A stretch of 7,489 nucleotides of DNA from Gammaproteobacteria bacterium (lineage in GTDB: Bacteria; Pseudomonadota; Gammaproteobacteria; GRL18): the NCBI GenBank assembly GCA_013139395.1, contig WTAX01000084.1, positions 1 to 7,489 of the forward strand, in the 5' to 3' direction. The notes beneath the pieces are model-generated. The model made no database searches. It was not told the DNA's origin and worked only from the letters and a program-made list of their open reading frames with translations. Position numbers and translations under genes: made by a program. Position 1 is the stretch's first letter; each line of letters opens with the position of its first letter. Shown here piece after piece: positions 1 through 6,072 of the stretch.

Positions 1-991
1 TTGAAGGGATACCACCTCGTTCAATAACTGCGCTAGAGGGAGCCAGCAAACGCTTTTGCATGGCATTTTTTGATACTGGTATCCATACTTCTGCATAATT
101 TCCGGGAGAAACCTCATTCGTTGCAGGCAGAGTTAATTTTACCCGGGTCGTATGTCGTACCGGATCGGAAGTAGGAAATATTTTACTGACCTTAACAATA
201 ATTTCCTTATTCAGGCCATCAATCCTGGCACTAACTGGCTGTCCTTCCTTTAAATTATGAATCAGGCGGCCTGGTACATCGATAACAATTTGCAGCACAT
301 CAAGATCTTCATACACCAGTAAAGTTTGCCCCGGCTGGACAGTATCACCTATTTCAATATTTTTAGTGACAATAACACCATTAAATGGTGCGATGCTTAA
401 TGTATCTCGCAATTTTGTATCAATTTGCTGAATTTGTGAACGAGCCTGCTCAAGAGACTGGTGAGCCTGATCAAGCCGAGCACGAGCAGAAAAAATATCA
501 GCCCCTCGTTCTACATCATAATCTCGGGTCCCCATCATTTCAGACATTGGGTTAGTCATCAGCTGATCGAACATACCGGGCAAGCCCATTCCTCCGGGAG
601 CATTATTGGATGTTGAGGGTGACCTGATTTGCCTGTGGTATTGTACTCCGGCATTATTGACTGCAATTGAAGCATTAGCATACTGGGCCAATGCAGTTTG
701 CCTTCTTGCCAGTAATTCATCATCATTTATTTTGACCAATAAATCACCCCGTTTAAAGCGATCACCTTCCTCTCCGGAAATGATAGTTATACGGCCGGGC
801 ATCTGAGCAGATAAGACAACGGATTTATGCGCGGCAACGGTACCACCGACAAATAATCGATTAGCTGGAATAAGATACGTTTTGACAGGGACAATAGACA
901 AAGATTGCTGCTCTTGTGAAAGAGCAGCTCCAGAGAATGATAACGTTAAAAGCAACGTTAAAAGAATGGACACCAAGTAATAAAATTTCAT
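1..991 (-). CDS. RND efflux periplasmic adaptor subunit (HlyD/AcrA family), 3' end outside window
   Basis: Membrane-fusion adaptor that would link an inner-membrane RND pump to a TolC-like outer-membrane channel; substrate unknown. The frame is open from ATG 989-991 to the left edge: 330 complete codons plus one base, no stop. Residues 1-25 are a Sec signal peptide (MKFYYLVSILLTLLLTLSFS, then an Ala-rich end) with no lipobox Cys, so a soluble or peripheral periplasmic protein is expected. Residues about 47-90 are the first lipoyl half (VAAHKSVVLSAQMPGRI, then GDRFKRGDLLVKIND). Residues 93-121 and 165-197 form the alpha-hairpin, and 198-228 the second lipoyl half (APFNGVIVTKNIEIGDTVQPG). A beta-barrel domain follows. 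The hairpin is interrupted at about 122-158 by a Met/Gly/Pro-rich segment. The Shine-Dalgarno match is weak (TAAGTAG, about 6 nt before ATG). The pump gene would be expected just downstream, outside the window. Adaptor family is clear from the domain order; the transported compound is not. Confidence 0.88.
   Translation of the reverse strand, partial: MKFYYLVSILLTLLLTLSFSGAALSQEQQSLSIVPVKTYLIPANRLFVGGTVAAHKSVVLSAQMPGRITIISGEEGDRFKRGDLLVKINDDELLARRQTALAQYANASIAVNNAGVQYHRQIRSPSTSNNAPGGMGLPGMFDQLMTNPMSEMMGTRDYDVERGADIFSARARLDQAHQSLEQARSQIQQIDTKLRDTLSIAPFNGVIVTKNIEIGDTVQPGQTLLVYEDLDVLQIVIDVPGRLIHNLKEGQPVSARIDGLNKEIIVKVSKIFPTSDPVRHTTRVKLTLPATNEVSPGNYAEVWIPVSKNAMQKRLLAPSSAVIERGGIPS
530..601 (-). 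other. Met/Gly/Pro-rich insert at the adaptor hairpin tip
   Basis: Codons 131-154 of the adaptor carry six Met in 24 residues (M135, M140, M145, M149, M152, M153) together with Gly and Pro (APGGMGLPGMF, then NPMSEMMG). The segment lies between the two hairpin helices, where other adaptors have a short turn that touches the outer-membrane channel. Met clusters can bind Cu(I) or Ag(I), as in CusB, but here that is only a possibility. Confidence 0.6.
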
Positions 992-1027
992 TTTATGCTA
1001 CTTAACCCAATGATAATAGAGAAGTGA

Positions 1028-1040
1028 TTAGTGCAACTAA
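1028..1040. promoter_or_regulatory. 13-bp palindrome upstream of the adaptor gene
   Basis: TTAGT-GCA-ACTAA is a perfect 5-bp inverted repeat around a 3-nt spacer, 37 bp upstream of the adaptor ATG. It lies downstream of the candidate promoter, where a repressor could block transcription. It is short and may be chance in AT-rich DNA. Confidence 0.25.
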
Positions 1041-1070
1041 ACAGACTCGCGTTTAATAGATAACTTATTA

Positions 1071-1099
1071 ATTATAATCATATTATTAATACTAAATAA
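1071..1099 (-). promoter_or_regulatory. Candidate sigma-70 promoter for the adaptor gene
   Basis: On the minus strand a perfect -10 TATAAT (1071-1076) follows a weak -35 TTATTT (1094-1099) at 17-nt spacing. Transcription would start near 1064, giving a leader of about 70 nt. The -35 matches consensus at only about two positions and the region is very AT-rich, so confidence is low. The 125-bp gap and absence of a clear terminator after the pentapeptide gene also leave read-through possible. Confidence 0.3.
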
Positions 1100-1116
1100 T
1101 TGAGCCTGATCAATAT

Positions 1117-1971
1117 TTACTGAACATTTTTTTTATGCCCTGGAATATTAGCATTCAGTGCCTGGGAGAAATTTGAGTAACCCATAGTAATAGTTCCCAG
1201 TTCAACTCCTTTAAACTCAGCACCGCTGACATTGGCGTGAGAAATAATACTGCCCGTAATCACGGCTTCTTCCAGATTTGCATCACTTAGATCTGCCTGA
1301 TGAAAATTGACCGAGCGGGCAAAGATGTTGCTCATTTGTGCATGACGAAGATCCGCACGTTCTAAATTAGCCTTATTAATTACCGCAAAGCCATCTTCAT
1401 GATTGCTTTGTAAATTTGCATAACTAAGGTTCGCTTTAATCATATTAGCATCGTTAAAATGACTGTCACGTAAATCAGCGTGATTAAGATTAACTTCGCG
1501 AAGATTAGCTCGTATAAACAAACAATCATTGGCTGTCACTTCAGTCAGATTCGCCCGGAAAAAAACAGCATGGCGCATATCAGCTCTGCTTAAATTGGCC
1601 TGACTCAAATCTGCTTCACGAAAATCAACCCAGTGGAGATAAGCATGAGACAGGTTGGCATGGATAAGTTTACTATTGAGTAACATCGCTGCATCAGCAT
1701 GAATATCACTCCCCAATTCAGCATAAGATAAATCAGCATTACTCAAATCGGCATCATTCATATGAGCCCCGATAAGGGATGCATGCTGCAGATTTGCACC
1801 TTTCAGGTTTGCCCGATTTAAATCCGCAAAATCAAGTATGGCATGACTCAGATCGGCATTTTCCAAATCCGCATCTTCCAGTCTCATTTCTCTTAGATCG
1901 GCACCCACCAGAGTATCAGCATCAATTGTGGCGATAACATCTGCTGAACCAATTTTTTTTATTTCAATCAT
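1117..1971 (-). CDS. Pentapeptide-repeat protein, 284 aa, function unknown
   Basis: From about residue 20 to 270 the protein is a run of A(D/N)LXX pentapeptides (e.g. ADLENADLSHA, ANLKGANLQHASL, ADLSQANLSRADM). Such runs fold as a right-handed square beta-helix, here about 12 coils. The first 20 residues (MIEIKKIGSADVIATIDADT) are a short non-repeat cap seen in many such proteins. There is no signal peptide or TM segment, so it is probably cytosolic. Register is visible in the central Ala: positions 24-84 fall in one phase, 105-185 shift by one residue, and 201-251 shift by one more, with non-repeat breaks at about 88-100 and 189-197. His is frequent (about 15), often as xHA. It is longer than Qnr or MfpA and shows no specific resemblance to them, so gyrase protection is not claimed. 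AGGGGA (1982-1987) about 10 nt upstream supports ATG 1969-1971. Confidence 0.9.
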   Translation of the reverse strand: MIEIKKIGSADVIATIDADTLVGADLREMRLEDADLENADLSHAILDFADLNRANLKGANLQHASLIGAHMNDADLSNADLSYAELGSDIHADAAMLLNSKLIHANLSHAYLHWVDFREADLSQANLSRADMRHAVFFRANLTEVTANDCLFIRANLREVNLNHADLRDSHFNDANMIKANLSYANLQSNHEDGFAVINKANLERADLRHAQMSNIFARSVNFHQADLSDANLEEAVITGSIISHANVSGAEFKGVELGTITMGYSNFSQALNANIPGHKKNVQ

Positions 1972-1981
1972 TATCTTAAAA

Positions 1982-1987
1982 TCCCCT
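1982..1987 (-). promoter_or_regulatory. Ribosome binding site of the pentapeptide-repeat gene
   Basis: AGGGGA on the minus strand ends 10 nt before ATG 1969-1971. It is a good Shine-Dalgarno match and supports this start. The gene on the other side of the divergent region has none. Confidence 0.55.
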
Positions 1988-2059
1988 GCACTGACAATCA
2001 GGCCTGCCTGCTATTGCCATAAAATGAGTTTCCTGTAGAAACCAATCAGCATCACTACT

Positions 2060-2094
2060 ATTATAAGAATAGGAAATTCAATGCTATATTTCAA
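2060..2094 (-). promoter_or_regulatory. Candidate promoter for the pentapeptide-repeat gene
   Basis: On the minus strand TTGAAA (2089-2094) is followed after 17 nt by TATTCT (2066-2071), and immediately by a perfect TATAAT (2060-2065) that has no matching -35. Either -10 would give a leader of roughly 80-90 nt. The region is AT-rich, so chance matches are likely. Confidence 0.35.
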
Positions 2095-2192
2095 TACATT
2101 AACTTAAATTTAGTCATTTATTTCACAGTTCACAGGTCTGTATCATAACCCAGACATTAAATATTGTAGAAATATAGCTAAGCAAATCATAA

Positions 2193-2206
2193 CTATTGAG
2201 CATATT
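2193..2206. repeat. 14-bp direct repeat, left copy
   Basis: CTATTGAGCATATT occurs exactly here and again at 4721-4734 in the same orientation. The two copies bracket the GGDEF/EAL gene and the MITE, 2528 bp apart. This copy overlaps the first two bases of the 17-bp palindrome. Confidence 0.5.
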
Positions 2207-2221
2207 GAACAATTTGTTCAA
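2205..2221. promoter_or_regulatory. Perfect 17-bp palindrome upstream of the GGDEF/EAL gene (candidate operator)
   Basis: TTGAACA-ATT-TGTTCAA is a perfect 7-bp inverted repeat with a 3-nt centre, ending 7 bp before the candidate -35 (2229). Relative to a start near 2264-2265 it is centred at about -51, a position typical of an activator site. No poly-T follows, so it does not look like a terminator. The binding protein is unknown. Confidence 0.45.
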
Positions 2222-2228
2222 CTGGTTC

Positions 2229-2257
2229 TTGAAAAATTAAAAATTTCCTACTATGTT
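2229..2257 (+). promoter_or_regulatory. Candidate sigma-70 promoter of the GGDEF/EAL gene
   Basis: TTGAAA (2229-2234, five of six consensus bases) is followed after exactly 17 nt by TATGTT (2252-2257, four of six). A start 7-8 nt after the -10 falls at 2264-2265, which is the ATG itself. This predicts a leaderless mRNA and agrees with the lack of a Shine-Dalgarno sequence. Confidence 0.4.
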
Positions 2258-2264
2258 TTAGTGT

Positions 2265-4562
2265 ATGACCCCCATCCCTTTTTTAAAATTGCTGAACTGC
2301 AGCAAGAATGTTTTATTTCTTGTAACAGCAATGTTAGTGCTTGTTTTTAGTATTCTTTACTGGATCGTAGATTCCAGATATCAGGACTTTCTTAATAATC
2401 ATCAGGAAATCTCAATACAGTCACTAAAAGGCGCTGCTAATGAGATTCAGCAATATATCAATCACAGTCGTCAACTGGCCAGAATATTAGTCATCGATTA
2501 TAAAAGCTTAATTCAAGATCTAGTCAAGAATCCCGATGATGCAAGTCATCGCCTAAAACTCAATCAGTCAATTAAACAGTTTTTTCCAGAAGCCATAAAT
2601 TTTACTCTTACAGATTCTCAGGGTCTGCCTTTATTGAAAGATCCAGACAACTTCATCGGTAAAGGATGCAGCACAGATATCAAAAGATTTTCTGATGGAA
2701 TTCATTTAAATGAAATTTATATCCACTCCAATCCTAACCCGGATAATTATCATTTCGATATTCTCGCTGAAATTAATGATATGGGTGATAGTAAAACAGG
2801 GGTATTCTTTGTCAGTCTGGATACTCGCAATCTACAACGTCTGCTTAAAAATAGCGAACCATCGAGTCATCAATTTTTTATTCTCCGAAAAGATAAACAA
2901 ACATTAATAGAAATGACTTCCAAGGGCACTCGCGCTTCATTGAATAGAGAAAAAACATTACATGAGGATGAAATTAAAGATATTATTTCTTCAGTTGAAA
3001 TTAGTGGTACTCGTTGGAAAATGGTTGATATTTTAAGTCCGGAATTTAAAAATATGACCTATTATAGATTACAACGTGATGCACTCATCGTCGGCACTAT
3101 CATTTTTTTATTTTCAGTTGTTTTCATTATCTTTGCTCTTATTCATGAAAGGAAACGTCTTAGCGCAGAACTTGAAGTGAAAGCATTAAATGAATCGTTA
3201 GAAGATCGAGTTCAACAACGCACCAGGGATTTGCATGATAGTAAAAATAAATTAAAGTTTCAGGCAATACATGACCATCTAACCGGCCTGATTAATCGAC
3301 GTGAGTTTGAGTATCGTCTTGAAGATTTAATTATAAAGGCAAAAAATGATGCTGTTGAATCTGTTATTCTTTATATGGATCTGGATCAATTTAAAGTAGT
3401 TAATGATACTGCCGGGCATACTGCTGGTGATGAATTATTACGTCAAATTACGACCTTATTGAAAAATGAGTTGCGTGGTGCTGATACACTTGCTCGTCTG
3501 GGAGGGGATGAATTTGGCATTTTACTGGAAAACTGTCCTATAAATAAAGCCACATCAATTGCAGAACAATTACGAAAAAAAGTAAATGATTTTACCTTTG
3601 AATGGACAGCTCGTATTTATCATGTCGGCATAAGTATTGGTGTCATGCTTATTGATAGTAAAACTGCAGATATTTCGGAGGTAATGAGTACTGTGGATGC
3701 CTGCTGTTATGAAGCCAAAGCAAAGGGACGCAACTCTATTCATGTCTACAGCCTCAATGACAGCCAATTACAAACTCAACATAATAAAATGTTCTGGGCA
3801 TCAGAAACCATACAAGCCATTGAGTCCGGTAGAATGGAGTTATACTGTCAATTGATTAAGCCAATCAATGCGGATGATCAAATGTTATGGTATGAAGTGT
3901 TAGTCCGCATCAGGGACAGACAGGGAAAACTTGTTTATCCAGATAGCTTTATCCCGGCACTGGAAAGTTATGGCGGAATTGAACAGCTTGATCTCGCCGT
4001 TTTGTCAGGGGCGATAAGATTAATGTCAGAGCACAGGAACATCCGCTTTAATGTCAATATTTCTGGCGCATCATTAAATAATCAAAAATTTCATGAGAAA
4101 GCTCTTAGTATACTCAGAGAGTACCGTGTAGATCCTGCACAAATTGTCTTTGAAATTACAGAAACTGCTATGGTAACCAATTTAAGCATCGTTAAAGAAT
4201 TTATTGACACAATGAAAAAATTTGGCTGTAGTATCGCTTTGGATGACTTTGGTACAGGAATGTCATCTTTTAGTTTTCTTAAAAATCTCAATGTAGACTA
4301 TATTAAGCTGGATGGTAGTTTTGTCAGAGACATTCATAAAGACCCTATAAACAATAGTATGGTTAATGCCATTAACTCTGTAGCCCAGGTAATGGGTAAA
4401 GTGATTATCGCTGAATTTGTTGAAAATGAAGAAGTTTCAGTCTTGCTCAAAGAAATGGGTATTAGCTATGGACAGGGCTATTATTATCATCGACCAGAAC
4501 CTTTAACTAGTAACACCTTACATAGTTTTGCCGAGCTATATAATCCTAAAAACATTAGCTAA
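2265..4562 (+). CDS. Membrane sensor with GGDEF and EAL-type domains (c-di-GMP turnover), 765 aa
   Basis: Dual c-di-GMP enzyme of the inner membrane. TM1 spans about 15-35 and TM2 272-293; the segment between is a periplasmic ligand-sensing region that looks Cache/PDC-like (NFTLTDSQGLPLL at 112-124). A charged coiled linker (294-335) leads to the GGDEF domain at about 336-495. GGDEF itself is intact at 413-417 and is preceded by an RxxD inhibitory site (R404-D407), so cyclase activity with product inhibition is expected. The EAL domain (about 510-755) reads YEVLVR at 543-548, with EVL in place of EAL, and keeps N598, E630, E633, D660-D661 (DDFGTG), K681, E720 and Q737, so hydrolysis is also plausible. 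An in-frame TAG at 2259-2261 makes ATG 2265 the first possible start; no Shine-Dalgarno precedes it. The signal sensed and the net direction of activity cannot be told from sequence. Confidence 0.94.
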   Translation: MTPIPFLKLLNCSKNVLFLVTAMLVLVFSILYWIVDSRYQDFLNNHQEISIQSLKGAANEIQQYINHSRQLARILVIDYKSLIQDLVKNPDDASHRLKLNQSIKQFFPEAINFTLTDSQGLPLLKDPDNFIGKGCSTDIKRFSDGIHLNEIYIHSNPNPDNYHFDILAEINDMGDSKTGVFFVSLDTRNLQRLLKNSEPSSHQFFILRKDKQTLIEMTSKGTRASLNREKTLHEDEIKDIISSVEISGTRWKMVDILSPEFKNMTYYRLQRDALIVGTIIFLFSVVFIIFALIHERKRLSAELEVKALNESLEDRVQQRTRDLHDSKNKLKFQAIHDHLTGLINRREFEYRLEDLIIKAKNDAVESVILYMDLDQFKVVNDTAGHTAGDELLRQITTLLKNELRGADTLARLGGDEFGILLENCPINKATSIAEQLRKKVNDFTFEWTARIYHVGISIGVMLIDSKTADISEVMSTVDACCYEAKAKGRNSIHVYSLNDSQLQTQHNKMFWASETIQAIESGRMELYCQLIKPINADDQMLWYEVLVRIRDRQGKLVYPDSFIPALESYGGIEQLDLAVLSGAIRLMSEHRNIRFNVNISGASLNNQKFHEKALSILREYRVDPAQIVFEITETAMVTNLSIVKEFIDTMKKFGCSIALDDFGTGMSSFSFLKNLNVDYIKLDGSFVRDIHKDPINNSMVNAINSVAQVMGKVIIAEFVENEEVSVLLKEMGISYGQGYYYHRPEPLTSNTLHSFAELYNPKNIS

Positions 4563-4569
4563 AAACTTA
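4562..4569. repeat. Target-site duplication of the MITE, left copy
   Basis: AAAACTTA directly abuts the left terminal repeat (4570) and is repeated exactly at 4710-4717 directly after the right terminal repeat. Its first base is the last A of the GGDEF/EAL stop codon TAA, so the insertion left that gene's reading frame intact. Confidence 0.8.
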
Positions 4570-4709
4570 GTAACTGCTCAGCGTATTCATCTTTTACCCA
4601 ACTTCGTCGTTATTTTTGTACTCAAATGGTCACATATTTGTATATGCTCACATTTTCCGTGCAAAAATGCCTAGAATTTGGGCAAAATCTAAACACGCTG
4701 AGCAGTTAC
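4570..4709. mobile_element. 140-bp palindromic MITE, probably IS66-related
   Basis: The ends are perfect 15-bp inverted repeats, GTAACTGCTCAGCGT at 4570-4584 and its complement at 4695-4709. Similarity continues inward: about 30 of the first 36 positions pair, including TTTT, CCCAA and TTC blocks. Shorter matches (TTTTTG, AAATG, CATAT) reach a central TTGT loop at 4638-4641, whose midpoint is exactly the midpoint of the element. It encodes no protein and is flanked by an exact 8-bp duplication. GTAA termini together with 8-bp duplications are typical of the IS66 family; other 8-bp-duplicating families (IS1595, ISL3) usually end in GG. It would have been moved by a transposase elsewhere in the genome. 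It lies between the convergent GGDEF/EAL and antiporter genes and can fold into one long hairpin in either transcript. Confidence 0.82.
4570..4709 (-). terminator. Possible terminator use of the MITE hairpin by the antiporter operon
   Basis: The antiporter operon, transcribed leftward, meets this hairpin 43 nt after its stop codon. The hairpin is followed by TAAGTTTTT (4561-4569 read on the minus strand), a short T-run. On the plus strand no T-run follows, so intrinsic termination of the GGDEF/EAL transcript is less likely. Bulges and the large size make it atypical. Confidence 0.3.
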
Positions 4710-4717
4710 AAAACTTA
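4710..4717. repeat. Target-site duplication of the MITE, right copy
   Basis: AAAACTTA immediately follows the right terminal repeat and matches 4562-4569 exactly. Removing the element and one copy gives an uninterrupted pre-insertion site in which the two convergent stop codons lie only about 42 bp apart. Confidence 0.8.
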
Positions 4718-4720
4718 CAG

Positions 4721-4734
4721 CTATTGAGCATATT
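4721..4734. repeat. 14-bp direct repeat, right copy
   Basis: CTATTGAGCATATT is an exact copy of 2193-2206, 3 bp beyond the right MITE duplication and 18 bp from the antiporter stop codon. Neighbouring bases differ on both sides, so the match is exactly 14 bp. Confidence 0.5.
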
Positions 4735-4752
4735 ATTTACAAAAATTATAAA

Positions 4753-6072
4753 TTAAGAGCCACTATTCAGTGTAGCACCAGACAATACACCAATTAGTAC
4801 GATAATAATCCCCAGCAATAAAAATAGAGTGATGGCAATACTCCAGTGTTGTAGAGAGCGTTCACTATATTTCAATATTCTGTTCCATGAACATTTCTGC
4901 CATAAAAAATCCAATTTAGCACAGAGCCGGTACCAGCCATCAAACATTGCCTGACTCTTTACATGGTTAATTGCTGCAGGCCAATACTGTTTAAACCATA
5001 GACTTAAATAATCAGACTGCTTCACAGGTGTTATACGACAAGCATATTTAGACTCCCACCACCGGGTTGCCATAACAAGTACTGCAAATACAATTGCAAA
5101 AGATACAATAAAGATATAGAACAGGTTTTCATACTGGTTCCATACAGCAGTATCAGATAAGCCAGCCCCCATAGCAATGGCAAAAATTCCTGTAGCTATA
5201 ATACTGATATAGGCAGGCAGCATCCTTAACTGAGCCCGTATCAGACCAGAAAGGATGGTATAAAACAGAGCTATTATACCCAGACTTTGCATAAACATCC
5301 CCAGATTCGGGGAGGTAATTTCACCAAGGGGCAGCCAACGTGCCATCCCAAGTAAACCAATAGCAATAGGTACACCACCTAGCAGGATAGACAGCGCAGG
5401 ACGGGACGAACGAAAAACCAGAGTTAACCACAAATGCAAGGGCCATAAACCCACCTTGATTGCAAAGCCAATAAGTACCATTAACAAATACAGATCTAAA
5501 GAGGGTGACTGAGCCAATGCATCATGCACTGCTGCAAAGCCTAAATTATCAGTCATTGTCGCTGCAATTAACAAGGCCTCGAATAACACTAAATCAGCAA
5601 TAATCATGAAACCGAGATAAACACGTCCGGATTGCCGTGCTTCTTCTCCTTCTCCTGCCACTAACAGTGCATAAAAGCCATAGCCTATTAGCGTTGAAAA
5701 CATAAAAAAGGTCACCAGATCAGTCGCTAAAATTGCTCCCAGATCACCTGCCAGAGTCAGCATAAAATAAGTGATGATACGCTCATCAGAAGAATAACTA
5801 CTGGATGCCTGTAAAAGACCTGCACTGGCAACCCAAATCAGCACTGACATTGCTAACAACAGACGGGATATTTCATCAATACCCAGCCCTGTAGCAAACA
5901 ACAACCAGGGGATCTCAATAGAAAAAGTGACTGGAACAGAGACTAAAATAATGACCGGTATCAGAGCAAAGTAGCAAGGTCGGGGCAGATATGAACGCAG
6001 CACAGGAAACGCCAGCAATAGTGGTAAGCCTGGTACAGACAATAATAGAAATATACTCATGATTTCATTCAT
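4753..6072 (-). CDS. Degenerate Mrp/complex I-like antiporter subunit, 439 aa
   Basis: Integral membrane protein of the proton-conducting transporter superfamily (MrpD, NuoL/M/N), about 12 TM segments. The link shows as matching blocks with its upstream neighbour: TDLVTFF(118-124), GEEARQSGRVYLGF(142-155) and KVGLWPLHLWL (206-216). Only the TM7 Lys (K206) of the usual proton path remains. The TM5 Glu aligns with T127, the TM8 His with L231 and the TM8 Lys with A237. After about residue 305 there is no counterpart of the canonical TM11-TM12 His/Lys region. Instead a Trp- and Lys/Arg-rich amphipathic stretch (about 338-408) leads to one last TM (410-431), like a short NuoL-type lateral helix. 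ATG 6070-6072 overlaps the upstream stop by ATGA, implying translational coupling. It probably packs as a structural or modified-conductance subunit in the same complex; this is inferred. Confidence 0.85.
   Translation of the reverse strand: MNEIMSIFLLLSVPGLPLLLAFPVLRSYLPRPCYFALIPVIILVSVPVTFSIEIPWLLFATGLGIDEISRLLLAMSVLIWVASAGLLQASSSYSSDERIITYFMLTLAGDLGAILATDLVTFFMFSTLIGYGFYALLVAGEGEEARQSGRVYLGFMIIADLVLFEALLIAATMTDNLGFAAVHDALAQSPSLDLYLLMVLIGFAIKVGLWPLHLWLTLVFRSSRPALSILLGGVPIAIGLLGMARWLPLGEITSPNLGMFMQSLGIIALFYTILSGLIRAQLRMLPAYISIIATGIFAIAMGAGLSDTAVWNQYENLFYIFIVSFAIVFAVLVMATRWWESKYACRITPVKQSDYLSLWFKQYWPAAINHVKSQAMFDGWYRLCAKLDFLWQKCSWNRILKYSERSLQHWSIAITLFLLLGIIIVLIGVLSGATLNSGS

Noticed and set aside
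606..806. Small open frames opposite or inside the adaptor, GGDEF/EAL and antiporter genes
   Set aside because: They lie entirely within well-supported genes in other frames, lack ribosome binding sites and encode nothing recognisable.
462..1113. 13-bp direct repeat TGAGCCTGATCAA at 462-474 and 1101-1113
   Set aside because: One copy is ordinary adaptor coding sequence and the other is in a gene spacer. There is no further similarity around them, so chance is the best explanation.
1099..1114. Terminator after the pentapeptide-repeat gene
   Set aside because: ATTGA-N6-TCAAT gives only a 5-bp AT-rich stem with no convincing T-run. It also overlaps the last codon of the gene.
1117..1971. Short repeating DNA words suggesting a CRISPR or tandem-repeat array
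   Set aside because: The repetition is the codon pattern of A(D/N)LXX pentapeptides in one open frame. Units are 15 nt, degenerate, and have no unique spacers.
1117..1971. Qnr/MfpA-type quinolone-resistance protein
   Set aside because: Length, N-terminus and loop sequences do not match those families. Pentapeptide repeats alone do not indicate gyrase binding.
3891..3908. EVL instead of EAL as evidence of an inactive phosphodiesterase domain
   Set aside because: The essential Glu is kept and the Ala-to-Val change is common in active enzymes. The other metal and catalytic residues are all present.
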